Shown piece by piece: positions 43,153 to 50,867 of a stretch of DNA of 64,000 bases. Each line of letters starts with the position of its first letter. The first letter of the stretch is position 1. The notes under the pieces were generated by a model, which was not told the DNA's origin, searched no databases, and saw only the letters and a list, made by a program, of their open reading frames with translations. Source of the stretch: Io17-Chloro-G2 sp965226825 (GTDB lineage: Bacteria > Chloroflexota > Dehalococcoidia > Lucifugimonadales > UBA3495); contig CBDDED010000003.1 in the NCBI GenBank assembly GCA_965226825.1, positions 124,001 through 188,000 of the forward strand, in the 5' to 3' direction. The position numbers and the translations under genes are program-made.

Positions 43153-44730
43153 ATGGTAAGACGCCAAAACAACAATGATCTGAACCCCGAAGAGTTCCTG
43201 GAGAACCGGGAGGAACCCGAAGACAGGGAAAACCTCCTGGAAATCATTCGGGGTGTGCAGGGAAGCCAGGGTGATGATCCCCTGGCCGATACGGCAACAT
43301 TGCCGGCGACATCCCGGGAGCTGGCAACGGAGAGTCCCGACGAGCAGTGGGACCAGGTGAGCAGCGAGGACAAACTGGCCAACGCGCCCGATGGGAGCGG
43401 CCCGGAATCGGATAATGAAGAGCCGGAATGGGAACCGGAATCCGAGTCCATGGAGGTGTTGGACGACCCCGTTCGGATGTACTTGCGGGAGATCGGCCGG
43501 GTGCGGTTGCTGACATCCAAGGACGAAAGGATTTTGGCCCGGAAGATCGAGGGCGGGAAACACCTGCAGGCCCTGGAGGCCGAATTGCTGGCCCTGGAAG
43601 GCCGCCAACCCCGGGCGTGGGAGCTTACCACCAGCCTGCTTCACCGCATGGTTGGCTTTGCGACCCTGCTGGATGGCTTGGGCGGACAGCTTGAGCTGCC
43701 TAGAGATATGACGCTATCCCAGGTCGCCAACCTGGCCAAACTGCGTGAAGCCATCGACGCCAAAGTTTCCGTAGAGATGCTGGCGGTCCTGTCGGATATC
43801 CTGAATGAAGACCCGGACGACCTCTACAAACAGGTGATCAACTTGTCTCTGACGAGTTGGTTGGTTCCGCCCGAGGCCATTGACGTGCTGGAGGACTGCA
43901 AGGTGTCCGGATTGGAGGAGGCTCTGACCCGGCCCAGTTACTTAGAGCAGATGCAAAGGCTTGAACCGTTGTTCCGCATGTATTTCCGCCGGATTCATGC
44001 GGAAAGTGAACGAGCCCAATCCCACCTCACCGAAGCCAACCTCAGGTTGGTGGTCAGCGTGGCCAAGAAATACATCGGCCGGGGAATGGCGCTGCTGGAT
44101 ATGATTCAAGAGGGCAATATCGGGCTGATTCGCGCGGTTGAGAAGTTCGACTATCGCAAGGGCTACAAATTCAGCACCTATGCAACGTGGTGGATTCGGC
44201 AAGCAATCACCCGCGCAATCGCCGACCAGGCCAGGACCATCCGAATTCCGGTGCACATGGTTGAGACCATCAACAAGCTCATGCGGCAGCACCGGCGGCT
44301 GCTTCAGGAATACGGCAGGGAACCCACCGCCGAGGAGATCGGGGAGGCCATGGAAATCGGGCCCGAAAAGGTGGAGGAGATTCTCAAGATCTCCCAAGAG
44401 CCGGTTTCCCTGGAAACACCCATCGGGGAGGAAGAGGACTCCCACCTGGGTGACTTTATTGAAGACCGCAACGCTCCGGCGCCGGCCGACGCCGCCTCAT
44501 TCCAACTGCTCAAGGAACAGGTCGAAGAGGTGCTACATACCCTGACCGACAGGGAGGCCAGGGTGCTTCAGCTGAGGTTTGGCTTGGAAGATGGGCGGAG
44601 CAGGACACTGGAGGAGGTTGGGCGAGAATTCGGGGTCACCAGGGAACGAATTCGACAAATTGAGGCCAAAGCGTTGCGAAAACTGCGCCACCCTACCCGG
44701 TCCCGCAAGCTCAAGGATTTCCTGGAATAA
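43153..44730 (+). CDS. rpoD: RNA polymerase primary sigma factor (sigma70/sigmaA)
   Basis: A 525-residue housekeeping sigma factor. An acidic N-terminus (about 1-95) precedes region 1.2 (DDPVRMYLREIGRVRLLTSK). Region 2 (EANLRLVVSVAKKYIGRGMA, LDMIQEGNIGLIRAVEKFDY, KGYKFSTYATWWIRQAI) recognises the -10 element; region 3 contains RIPVHMVETINKL; region 4 (GVTRERIRQIEAKALRKLR) recognises the -35. A non-conserved insertion of ~150 residues lies between regions 1.2 and 2. The consensus promoters at 6831 and 41068 match the specificity expected. ATG 43153 follows GAGGAG, 5 bp after the dnaG stop. Confidence 0.96.
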   Translation: MVRRQNNNDLNPEEFLENREEPEDRENLLEIIRGVQGSQGDDPLADTATLPATSRELATESPDEQWDQVSSEDKLANAPDGSGPESDNEEPEWEPESESMEVLDDPVRMYLREIGRVRLLTSKDERILARKIEGGKHLQALEAELLALEGRQPRAWELTTSLLHRMVGFATLLDGLGGQLELPRDMTLSQVANLAKLREAIDAKVSVEMLAVLSDILNEDPDDLYKQVINLSLTSWLVPPEAIDVLEDCKVSGLEEALTRPSYLEQMQRLEPLFRMYFRRIHAESERAQSHLTEANLRLVVSVAKKYIGRGMALLDMIQEGNIGLIRAVEKFDYRKGYKFSTYATWWIRQAITRAIADQARTIRIPVHMVETINKLMRQHRRLLQEYGREPTAEEIGEAMEIGPEKVEEILKISQEPVSLETPIGEEEDSHLGDFIEDRNAPAPADAASFQLLKEQVEEVLHTLTDREARVLQLRFGLEDGRSRTLEEVGREFGVTRERIRQIEAKALRKLRHPTRSRKLKDFLE

Positions 44731-44836
44731 CATAACGTATCGAAGAACGTCGAGTTGTCATAACATTAGGATGGAATGCGGGTATATACTGCCTATTGAT
44801 GTGTCGAAAACCCGTCAAAACAGGCCTTGATAGTTC

Positions 44837-44866
44837 TTGGAATTGACGAATTCAGAGTGTTATACT
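44837..44866 (+). promoter_or_regulatory. Probable promoter of the zinc-ribbon gene
   Basis: TTGGAA (44837-44842), 18-bp spacer, TATACT (44861-44866): 4/6 and 5/6 matches. It would give a ~25-nt leader ending in the strong GGGAGGAGGAACCT ribosome site of the gene at 44898. Confidence 0.4.
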
Positions 44867-44897
44867 CCGCCTCAGTCAAGGCTGGGAGGAGGAACCT

Positions 44898-45113
44898 GTG
44901 GAAACGTGTGAAATCCCCAAGTGTCAAAAATGCGAAGTCGGGCAATTAGTACCGCTGTCCGACTACGGCGGTCAGGGAGCCGCGGTACATTACAAGGCCT
45001 GGGTCTGCACCAACCCCGCGTGCGGATTCAACATCAAGATCCGCAACGGAGACATCTACCTAAACGAGCCCATCACCCCCGGCAGCATGAACGTGCCGCG
45101 GGGGGCAAGGTAG
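44898..45113 (+). CDS. Small zinc-ribbon protein
   Basis: A 71-residue protein starting at GTG 44898 with a strong GGAGGAGGAACCT. METCEIPKCQKCEVGQLVPL has a CxxC knuckle (Cys9, Cys12) and VCTNPACGFNIKIRNG supplies the second pair, a typical structural zinc ribbon. Such small proteins often bind nucleic acids or partner enzymes. Neighbours (rpoD upstream) give no further clue. It has its own likely promoter. Function unknown. Confidence 0.7.
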   Translation: METCEIPKCQKCEVGQLVPLSDYGGQGAAVHYKAWVCTNPACGFNIKIRNGDIYLNEPITPGSMNVPRGAR

Positions 45114-45508
45114 CAACGAACTGCTTCTACGCTAGTTACAGCTAGTTAAGTAGGTATAGCCGCCGCCGCATCAAAATTCGACACAAACCAGCCGCAAGGC
45201 GGCGGCGGTAAAACTTCAACTGTGCCCGTAACCCGGCGGACTGCGCCCAACTTACCGGCACCCCGTCCGGTATAGGCTGTTACCGACTCCAATAGTCACT
45301 ATTGTGTAATTGCGGCGTCTCGGGAAATGGCCCGACCTGGCCTGAGAAACCGGGTTTGCAGGGCAGACGCCCCTCAACGCAATCCGCGCCGAAATCAAAT
45401 AGGACCGCTGAAATCCAGTGGTCCTCTGCTTTTGATCAGGGTTTCCATATAAATTCGTGTGTCGGCAATCCAAGGTACGCGGCGACGAAAAGCCCAAACA
45501 GGCAATTC
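45114..45508. other. Intergenic region between convergent genes
   Basis: A 395-bp gap. CCGCCGCCGC (45160-45169) and GCGGCGGCGG (45199-45208) can pair around a 29-nt loop, and a compact hairpin lies at 45401-45425. GCTAGTTA occurs twice near 45131. No gene or known RNA is recognised. Confidence 0.45.
45401..45425. terminator. Probable terminator between convergent genes
   Basis: AGGACCGCTG (45401-45410) pairs with CAGTGGTCCT (45416-45425), 10 bp including one G-T pair, 5-nt loop. T-rich sequence follows on both strands (CTGCTTTTG, ATTTGATTT). It is best placed for the minus-strand gene ending at 45509. Confidence 0.55.
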
Positions 45509-46726
45509 CTACGGCGCTTGGCTCAGCGCCTCCTGGTCAATGCGGCTGATACGAAGCTTTCTCAGCCGTCTTCCCAGGATTGAGGCCACCTCCAGCCGGA
45601 CGTCACCGGTGGTTACAACGTCACCGGGCTGAGGAATCCTACCGAGGGCGTGGTAAACATATCCCCCCACGGTATCGACTCCTTCCACCTGGATGCGGAT
45701 GTCGAATAACTCCTCGATGTCGGTGGTTGGTATCCCGGCTTCGACCAGTACTGCGCCCTCTCCCAAGTGTATGATCTCGGAGTCTCTGGTCCGGGAGAAT
45801 TCGTCCTCAATTTCACCCACGATCTCTTCCAGCAGGTCTTCCATCGTTAGCAGGCCTTCGGTGCCGCCATACTCATCGACCACTATGGCCATTTGCTCGC
45901 CTTTGTCCTGGAGTTCGTCCAGCAACTCGTCCAGGCGCTTGGTCTCGGGAATGAAGAAAGCCGGCCGAAGCAATTCCTTGAGCGGGGCGGGCTCTCTTCG
46001 TCCAGCCAGAGCCTCCATCACATCCCGGGAGTGAACGATTCCGATGATCCGATCCGAAGTCTCCTCATACACGGGAAGGCGGCTGTGTCCTCCTTCCAGC
46101 ATGGAGGTAGTTACCTGGAGCAAGGTACTGTCCATCTCCACCGCGACCATATCCAACCGGGGGACCATGACTTCCCTGGCAGTGGTCACGGAAAAGCGCA
46201 GCATTGACCGCAGCCGCTCCCGGTCCCGCTGGTCGAGACCGGTCAGCTGTTCCTCGGTGATCACCGGCCCGTCCAAGCCCGGACTTCCTTCATAAATTGC
46301 GACTTCGTTGCCGTTTTCTTCACCCGCGCCGTTTTCAGAACTCCCATCCAAGCCGTCCATTACAAAGCTACGGGCTCCGACGGCAAACCTGATCCAGGTA
46401 GTGGTCCAGGCCAGGGGGTGGGGAGACATTGCGGCGCAGGTCCTATCGATGACGACGAGAATCGCCCAAAGCCCTAACGAGAGGAACGAAAGGAACCACC
46501 AACCCATGCCGGTTATTGTTTGCAGGAAGGCCAACCCCGAAACGACCACGCCAACAATGCAAGCGTGCCTCAGGGAAGAGAAGATGGGGATAAGCCACCG
46601 TGGCCTCCGGCCACGCCAAGTCGAAAGGGTGGCCACCATCGTCGAGTGTTGCACCAGGCTGATGTAGGAGAAGAGGAGGAGAAACCCGACGAAAATCGGT
46701 AATGCAGGTAAGCTGTCTGTACCCAA
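45509..46726 (-). CDS. CNNM/CorC-like membrane protein with CBS domains (hemolysin family)
   Basis: A 405-residue protein. The N-terminal membrane part (about 1-105) has three to four helices and is shorter than a full DUF21 domain. Two CBS domains follow (about 190-310): MVPRLDMVAVEMDSTLLQVT, SRLPVYEETSDRIIGIVHSR, and MAIVVDEYGGTEGLLTMEDL. A C-terminal CorC/HlyC transporter-associated domain (about 325-400) contains EAGIPTTDIEELFDI and VGGYVYHALGRIPQPGD. Members bind adenine nucleotides in the CBS pair and take part in Mg/Co efflux or resistance. The ion is not proven. It lies just after glmU on the same strand, separated by 64 bp. Confidence 0.86.
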   Translation of the reverse strand: MGTDSLPALPIFVGFLLLFSYISLVQHSTMVATLSTWRGRRPRWLIPIFSSLRHACIVGVVVSGLAFLQTITGMGWWFLSFLSLGLWAILVVIDRTCAAMSPHPLAWTTTWIRFAVGARSFVMDGLDGSSENGAGEENGNEVAIYEGSPGLDGPVITEEQLTGLDQRDRERLRSMLRFSVTTAREVMVPRLDMVAVEMDSTLLQVTTSMLEGGHSRLPVYEETSDRIIGIVHSRDVMEALAGRREPAPLKELLRPAFFIPETKRLDELLDELQDKGEQMAIVVDEYGGTEGLLTMEDLLEEIVGEIEDEFSRTRDSEIIHLGEGAVLVEAGIPTTDIEELFDIRIQVEGVDTVGGYVYHALGRIPQPGDVVTTGDVRLEVASILGRRLRKLRISRIDQEALSQAP

Positions 46727-46790
46727 AACCCTTACAATCCCGGACGCTCAAGGAGCAGGGGCTCGACTCCGAGCGTTTGCGTCTAGGAGG

Positions 46791-48146
46791 TCAGTTGGAT
46801 TTCGCTTTGCTTCCGACTATTTTAGCAGGAACGCCAACTGCCAGCAAACCCGCCGGAATGTCTTTGGTCACCACTGCGCCGGCACCGGTTGCGGCCCCAT
46901 CGCCCACGGTAACCGGGGCCACCAGCATGGTGTCGCAGCCAATGAAAGAATCATCGCCGATGGTGGTGGTGTGCTTGTCCACGCCGTCGTAGTTGCAGGT
47001 AATGGTCCCGGCGCCGATGTTGACCCGGGATCCAATGAAGGCGTCGCCCAGGTAGCTGAAGTGTCCCGAAACGGCGCCGGGCTCCAGGCGGCTATTCTTG
47101 ACCTCCACGTAGTTGCCGATGTAGACGTCCTCGCCCAGGGAAGCGCCGGTGCGCAGGTGGCTGAAGGGCCCGATTTGCACGCCCGCGGCAACTTGGGATT
47201 CCTCCACCACCGAGGCGGTTACCCGGCACCGGTCGCCGATGTTGGAATCTTGGATTACTGAGTTTGGTCCAATTTCACAGTCCTCGCCAATAACGGTCTG
47301 TCCCTGGACCATGGTATTGGGGAGGATGGTGGTGTCCTGGCCGATGACGACCTCGGCGTCGATGAACGCAGAGCCTGGGTCAGGGATGGTTACGCCGGCG
47401 AGCATCCAGCGTTCTCGGATGCGTTCCCGCTGAACGCTCTCGGCAATGGCCAGTTGGACCCGGTTATTCACCCCGAAGGCGTCGGAGGGGTCCAACAAAG
47501 GAACGCCGTCGATGAGTGCACCGGTGTTCCCCAGGGAGGCGAGGGCGGTTAGGTATTTTTCGCCGTTGGGACTGGGCGGGAGGCCGGGGAGGTTTTGACG
47601 CAGCCAGTCCAGTTGGAAACAGTAGGCACCGGCGTTGATCTCGGCGGGGGGTTCCTCCGGGTCAGTCAGGTCCCGGGCCTCGATGATCTGCGTAACCTGG
47701 CCTTGGCTGTCGCGGATCACCCGGCCGACGTCCTGGACGAAGACGCCCTCGGCGGTCAACATGGTCATTCGGTTGCCCCGCTCCAGGTGCCGGCTGGTCA
47801 AGAGTTGAATGGAGTCCGGCTGGACGAGGGGGGTGTCGCCGTTTTGAACCAGGACCTGGGAGCAAGTATCACCCAACCGGGGCAGGACGCAGTTCACGGC
47901 GTCGGCGGTGCCCAGGGGCTGGGGTTGCAAGGCGTAGTCAACGCTGTCGCCGAGCAGTCCTTCAATGGCGGCGCGGTTGGAGGGCGACACTACGACGACG
48001 ATGCGTTCCACCCCCATCCCGCGCAGCAGGTCCACGGGGTAGCGCAGCATCGGTTTGCCGCAGATGAGGTGCAGCACCTTGGGGATGCGGGACTTCATCC
48101 TTTCCCCATTCCCCGCGGCCAATATCACTCCGGCCCATTCATTCAC
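46791..48146 (-). CDS. glmU: Bifunctional UDP-GlcNAc pyrophosphorylase/GlcN-1-P N-acetyltransferase
   Basis: A 451-residue enzyme making UDP-N-acetylglucosamine for peptidoglycan and other cell-wall polymers. The N-terminal nucleotidyltransferase has ILAAGNGERMKSRIPKVLH (usual motif LAAGxGTRMxSxxPKxLH, with Thr replaced by Glu), NGDTPLV, and a GNTG-like segment. The C-terminal left-handed beta-helix acetyltransferase shows hexapeptide repeats and the signature NSRLEPGAVSGHFSYLGDAF, GSRVNIGAGTITCNYDG. Length matches the family. ATG 48146. Divergent from the amidase at 48365. Confidence 0.95.
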   Translation of the reverse strand: MNEWAGVILAAGNGERMKSRIPKVLHLICGKPMLRYPVDLLRGMGVERIVVVVSPSNRAAIEGLLGDSVDYALQPQPLGTADAVNCVLPRLGDTCSQVLVQNGDTPLVQPDSIQLLTSRHLERGNRMTMLTAEGVFVQDVGRVIRDSQGQVTQIIEARDLTDPEEPPAEINAGAYCFQLDWLRQNLPGLPPSPNGEKYLTALASLGNTGALIDGVPLLDPSDAFGVNNRVQLAIAESVQRERIRERWMLAGVTIPDPGSAFIDAEVVIGQDTTILPNTMVQGQTVIGEDCEIGPNSVIQDSNIGDRCRVTASVVEESQVAAGVQIGPFSHLRTGASLGEDVYIGNYVEVKNSRLEPGAVSGHFSYLGDAFIGSRVNIGAGTITCNYDGVDKHTTTIGDDSFIGCDTMLVAPVTVGDGAATGAGAVVTKDIPAGLLAVGVPAKIVGSKAKSN

Positions 48147-48364
48147 GGCGGCACCTCTGAAATCGATTCTGTTGAAGGTATTTGACCCTGTCGGCGGACC
48201 TGGAGACTTGGATCAACCCTGGCTCTCGCCGGCCCATTATACCAACCCTGGCGGACCCAACCTGCGTTAACCCGCTGGCGTTGACAAGGTTTACCTGCCC
48301 CGGCAAAATGGCGCGGATTCGCACTCTGCGTTCAATCCCGATTTTTCGGTTGGAGTTGGGGAAA

Positions 48365-49780
48365 ATGGACAACCAAGACATCCCATTTCTTACCACCGCC
48401 GCCCTGGCGGGCTTGATCAAGTCCCGAGAAGTCTCGCCGGTGGAAGCCACCCAGGCTTATCTCGCCCGCATCGACCGGATTGACTCCACGCTCAACTCCT
48501 ACATCACGGTTTGCGGGGAGCAGGCCTTGGACGAGGCCCGCCAGGCCGAGAGAGAGATAGCAACCGGGGGATACAAGGGGCCCATGCACGGCATACCGAT
48601 GGCGGTAAAGGACCAATTCTATACCAAAGGTGTCCTGACCACCGGAGGGTCCAACATACTGAAAGACCTCGTTCCGGACGAGGATGCCACGGTCGTGGCG
48701 AACCTGAGGGACGCCGGGGCGGTGTTGTTGGGCAAGCTCAATATGAGCGAATTCGCCATGGGAGACGCTTTTCACCATCCCTACGGGCGGCCCAGGAACC
48801 CGTGGGACCTCTCCCGCAGTCCCGGCACCTCCAGCAGCGGTTCGGGTGCGGCGACGGCGGCTTTTCTATGCGCAACTTCTCTGGGGGAGGACACCGGCGG
48901 TTCCATCCGGGGACCGGCGGCATTCTGCGGGCTGGCGGGCATTCGGCCCACGTGGGGCCGGGTGAGCCGCTACGGCGTCCTGGGCGCTTCATGGTCCATG
49001 GACATCGTCGGTCCGATCTCCAGGACCGTGGAAGACTGCGCTATCACACTGGGGGCAATTGCGGGTTATGACCCCAAAGACCCTTCCACCTGGAACGTGC
49101 CAACGCCTGACTACGCGGCAGCCTTGACCGGAAAGGTCGACGACATCAGGGTAGGACTGATCCAGGAGCGGGTGCATACTGATGCCGTGGAACCCGAGAT
49201 TCGGCAGGGCGTAACCAAAGCCATTGCCGCCCTGGGCGAATTGGGGGCTCACGTCCAGGAGATTTCGATCCCGCTGATTGAGCAATCGGCCCCAATTTCC
49301 ACGGCGATAATCTGGTCGGACGCGGCTTACACCCACCGCAAGGGAATTGAAGAAATCATCGACCAATACGACCACAACAACCGGGTCCGCCTACTGGCCG
49401 GCAGCATAATGCCGGCGCATGCCCACCAGAAGGCGTTGCGGCTGCGGCAGGCCCTTCGGCAACAAATTCTGGACGCCCTGGAGCAGGTGGACGTTCTGGT
49501 GATGCCGACCTCGTCCATACCTGCCTCGCCCCTGCCTACACATGAAGGTTTGGGCAGCAAGGAAGAACTGTTGGAGAGCTTCCGCGGACGCCGCAGCTTT
49601 ACCGCCCCTTTCAACCTGGCCAGCGTGCCGGCGCTTTCGGTGAATTGCGGGTTCACGTCGGAAAACCTGCCGATTGGGCTGCAAATGGCGGGACGGCCAT
49701 TTGACGAAGCCACTCTTTTCCGCCTGGCCCACGCTTACGAACAGGCCAACGACTGGCACACGCGTAGACCGCCGGTTTAG
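48365..49780 (+). CDS. Amidase signature family enzyme (GatA-like)
   Basis: A 471-residue amidase. ATG 48365 is chosen because the conserved N-terminus MDNQDIPFLTTAALAGLIKS begins there, with GGAG upstream; the longer frame from 48182 has no family match. The Ser-cisSer-Lys triad is visible: Lys in HGIPMAVKDQFYT, cis-Ser in SRSPGTSSSGSGAATAAFL and the nucleophile in EDTGGSIRGPAAFCG. It hydrolyses an amide of unknown identity. It is not an evident GatA, since no gatB or gatC is adjacent. It is one of three amidases in 7 kb. Confidence 0.88.
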   Translation: MDNQDIPFLTTAALAGLIKSREVSPVEATQAYLARIDRIDSTLNSYITVCGEQALDEARQAEREIATGGYKGPMHGIPMAVKDQFYTKGVLTTGGSNILKDLVPDEDATVVANLRDAGAVLLGKLNMSEFAMGDAFHHPYGRPRNPWDLSRSPGTSSSGSGAATAAFLCATSLGEDTGGSIRGPAAFCGLAGIRPTWGRVSRYGVLGASWSMDIVGPISRTVEDCAITLGAIAGYDPKDPSTWNVPTPDYAAALTGKVDDIRVGLIQERVHTDAVEPEIRQGVTKAIAALGELGAHVQEISIPLIEQSAPISTAIIWSDAAYTHRKGIEEIIDQYDHNNRVRLLAGSIMPAHAHQKALRLRQALRQQILDALEQVDVLVMPTSSIPASPLPTHEGLGSKEELLESFRGRRSFTAPFNLASVPALSVNCGFTSENLPIGLQMAGRPFDEATLFRLAHAYEQANDWHTRRPPV

Positions 49781-50260
49781 AGGGTTAGTTCCCCTTGGGC
49801 ACAGTTCGTTTTGAATTGATTCTGTTGCCTGTTTAATAGCGAGATTTGGCTATGAACCGTTCGTTCGAGGCAACCGTAACCAAAATCAAAGGTCCCTTAT
49901 AGGCCCGCTTTCGGACTCCAGCGAGGCCTTTAAGAATTTTGAGAGATTAGCAATACGGTACACTACGTAAACCTTACTCCCAAAGCATCCACGATCAAGA
50001 CCGCCAGCGCCCGTATTTTGGCGATGTTCAAGTATCGGAAATTTCCCTCGTACATTCGAAAACACTAGTGGTCAGTCAACCGTGTAATGAAAAGGGCAAA
50101 TGCGGTGATGTTTGGTTCGGGCGTCCAGGGTGTCGCCTGACGGAAATTACTATTCCAGAGATGCCTGACTACTAGCCCACCAACCTTATGAGCTTCCCGT
50201 CACAAGGGCCGCCGAACTTGGATGGGATGTTATCCGTAGCGTACGGAAGGATGTAAACCT
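49781..50260. other. Intergenic region with a small IS-like element
   Basis: A 480-bp gap holding the 111-bp element at 50065-50175. The remainder is relatively AT-rich and has no recognisable gene, RNA or strong promoter. Confidence 0.45.
50065..50175. mobile_element. 111-bp MITE with IS630-like ends
   Basis: The left end CTAGTGGTCAGTCA and the complement of the right end CTAGTAGTCAGGCA are inverted repeats; the right end shares CTAGTAGTC with both ends of the IS630 element at 13621-14858. Each end contains TA (50066-50067, 50173-50174), consistent with TA target duplication. It is non-coding and could be mobilised by that IS630 transposase, which is inference. Confidence 0.55.
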
Positions 50261-50524
50261 ATGAAGTTAAAAGTAGTTCTAACTCCATCCGAGGATGGCG
50301 GCTACACGGCTTACATTCCCGCTCTGCGCGGTTGTATCAGCGAGGGTGACACCCGGGAGGATGCCTTGGTCAACATTCGGGAGGCATTGGAGTTGTATCT
50401 GGAACCCATCGATGATGACTTAGAAACTATCTCAAAACCTAAATTCGGAGGCCCTTGGGTCGTTGGGCTACGTTGGGGGATTCATCCCCCAAACCCCCCA
50501 TCCAAATATCTCAAGACGGGATGA
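50261..50524 (+). pseudogene. hicB: HicB-type antitoxin interrupted near its C-terminus
   Basis: The first 54 codons, MKLKVVLTPSEDGGYTAYIP onward with ALRGCISEGDTREDAL and EPIDDDL, are a typical HicB partial RNase H-like antitoxin. At TTA 50420-50422 a 130-bp element begins, so the current frame ends in 33 unrelated residues at 50524. The displaced natural end (VQVENAEVVNLVL, stop) is intact at 50556-50597, and removing the element and one TTA restores a normal 67-residue protein in frame. ATG 50261 follows a GGAAGG site. The truncated product may or may not still neutralise HicA. Confidence 0.85.
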
Positions 50525-50552
50525 TGGCCGTTTCAAGTTTTGAGATAGGTTC
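50423..50552. mobile_element. 130-bp MITE inserted in hicB
   Basis: Terminal inverted repeats GAAACTATCTCAAAAC (left) and GAACCTATCTCAAAAC (complement of right end), flanked by TTA on both sides (50420-50422, 50553-50555), a 3-bp duplication as made by some IS5-family elements. An internal GGGGGATTCATCCCCC hairpin is present. It has no coding capacity. Confidence 0.8.
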
Positions 50553-50593
50553 TTAGTGCAAGTAGAAAACGCCGAAGTAGTCAACTTAGTTCT

Positions 50594-50821
50594 GTGAGCC
50601 AGATTCCGCTTTTATCGCACCGTGAAATTATCCGGGCGCTAAACCGCGATGGGTGGGTGGTGGTGAGGCGACGAGGGAGTCATATCAGGCTACGCAAACA
50701 TTTGGAATCACAGACTCTGAACATCACAGTTCCTGCACATAATCCGGTGAAACGAAGCACGCCGCGTCGGATTTTGCAAGATGCGGAATTGGAACCAAGT
50801 AAGTTCAAAGAGTTACTGTAA
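50594..50821 (+). CDS. hicA: HicA-type mRNA interferase toxin
   Basis: A 75-residue double-stranded-RNA-binding-like toxin. The core LSHREIIRALNRDGWVVVRR, GSHIRLRK (catalytic His) and TVPAHNPVKRSTPRRIL are diagnostic of HicA/YcfA. GTG 50594 overlaps the ancestral hicB stop (CTGTGA), so the pair was translationally coupled before the insertion. HicA cleaves mRNA and tmRNA and is held by HicB. The toxin frame looks intact. Confidence 0.88.
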   Translation: MSQIPLLSHREIIRALNRDGWVVVRRRGSHIRLRKHLESQTLNITVPAHNPVKRSTPRRILQDAELEPSKFKELL

Positions 50822-50867
50822 TCCAACCGAGTTAACCCCAAATAGCCTACCGACAGGAACAATAATA

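Noticed and set aside
44843..44866. TTGACG and TATACT as a promoter.
   Set aside because: Spacing is only 12 bp; TTGGAA at 44837 with an 18-bp spacer fits better.
45160..45208. Hairpin of CCGCCGCCGC and GCGGCGGCGG as a terminator or riboswitch.
   Set aside because: The loop is long (29 nt), the repeat is low-complexity, and no U-tract follows; the hairpin at 45401 is a better stop.
49916..50064. A further gene before the 111-bp element.
   Set aside because: No frame longer than a few dozen codons has a start with a ribosome site.
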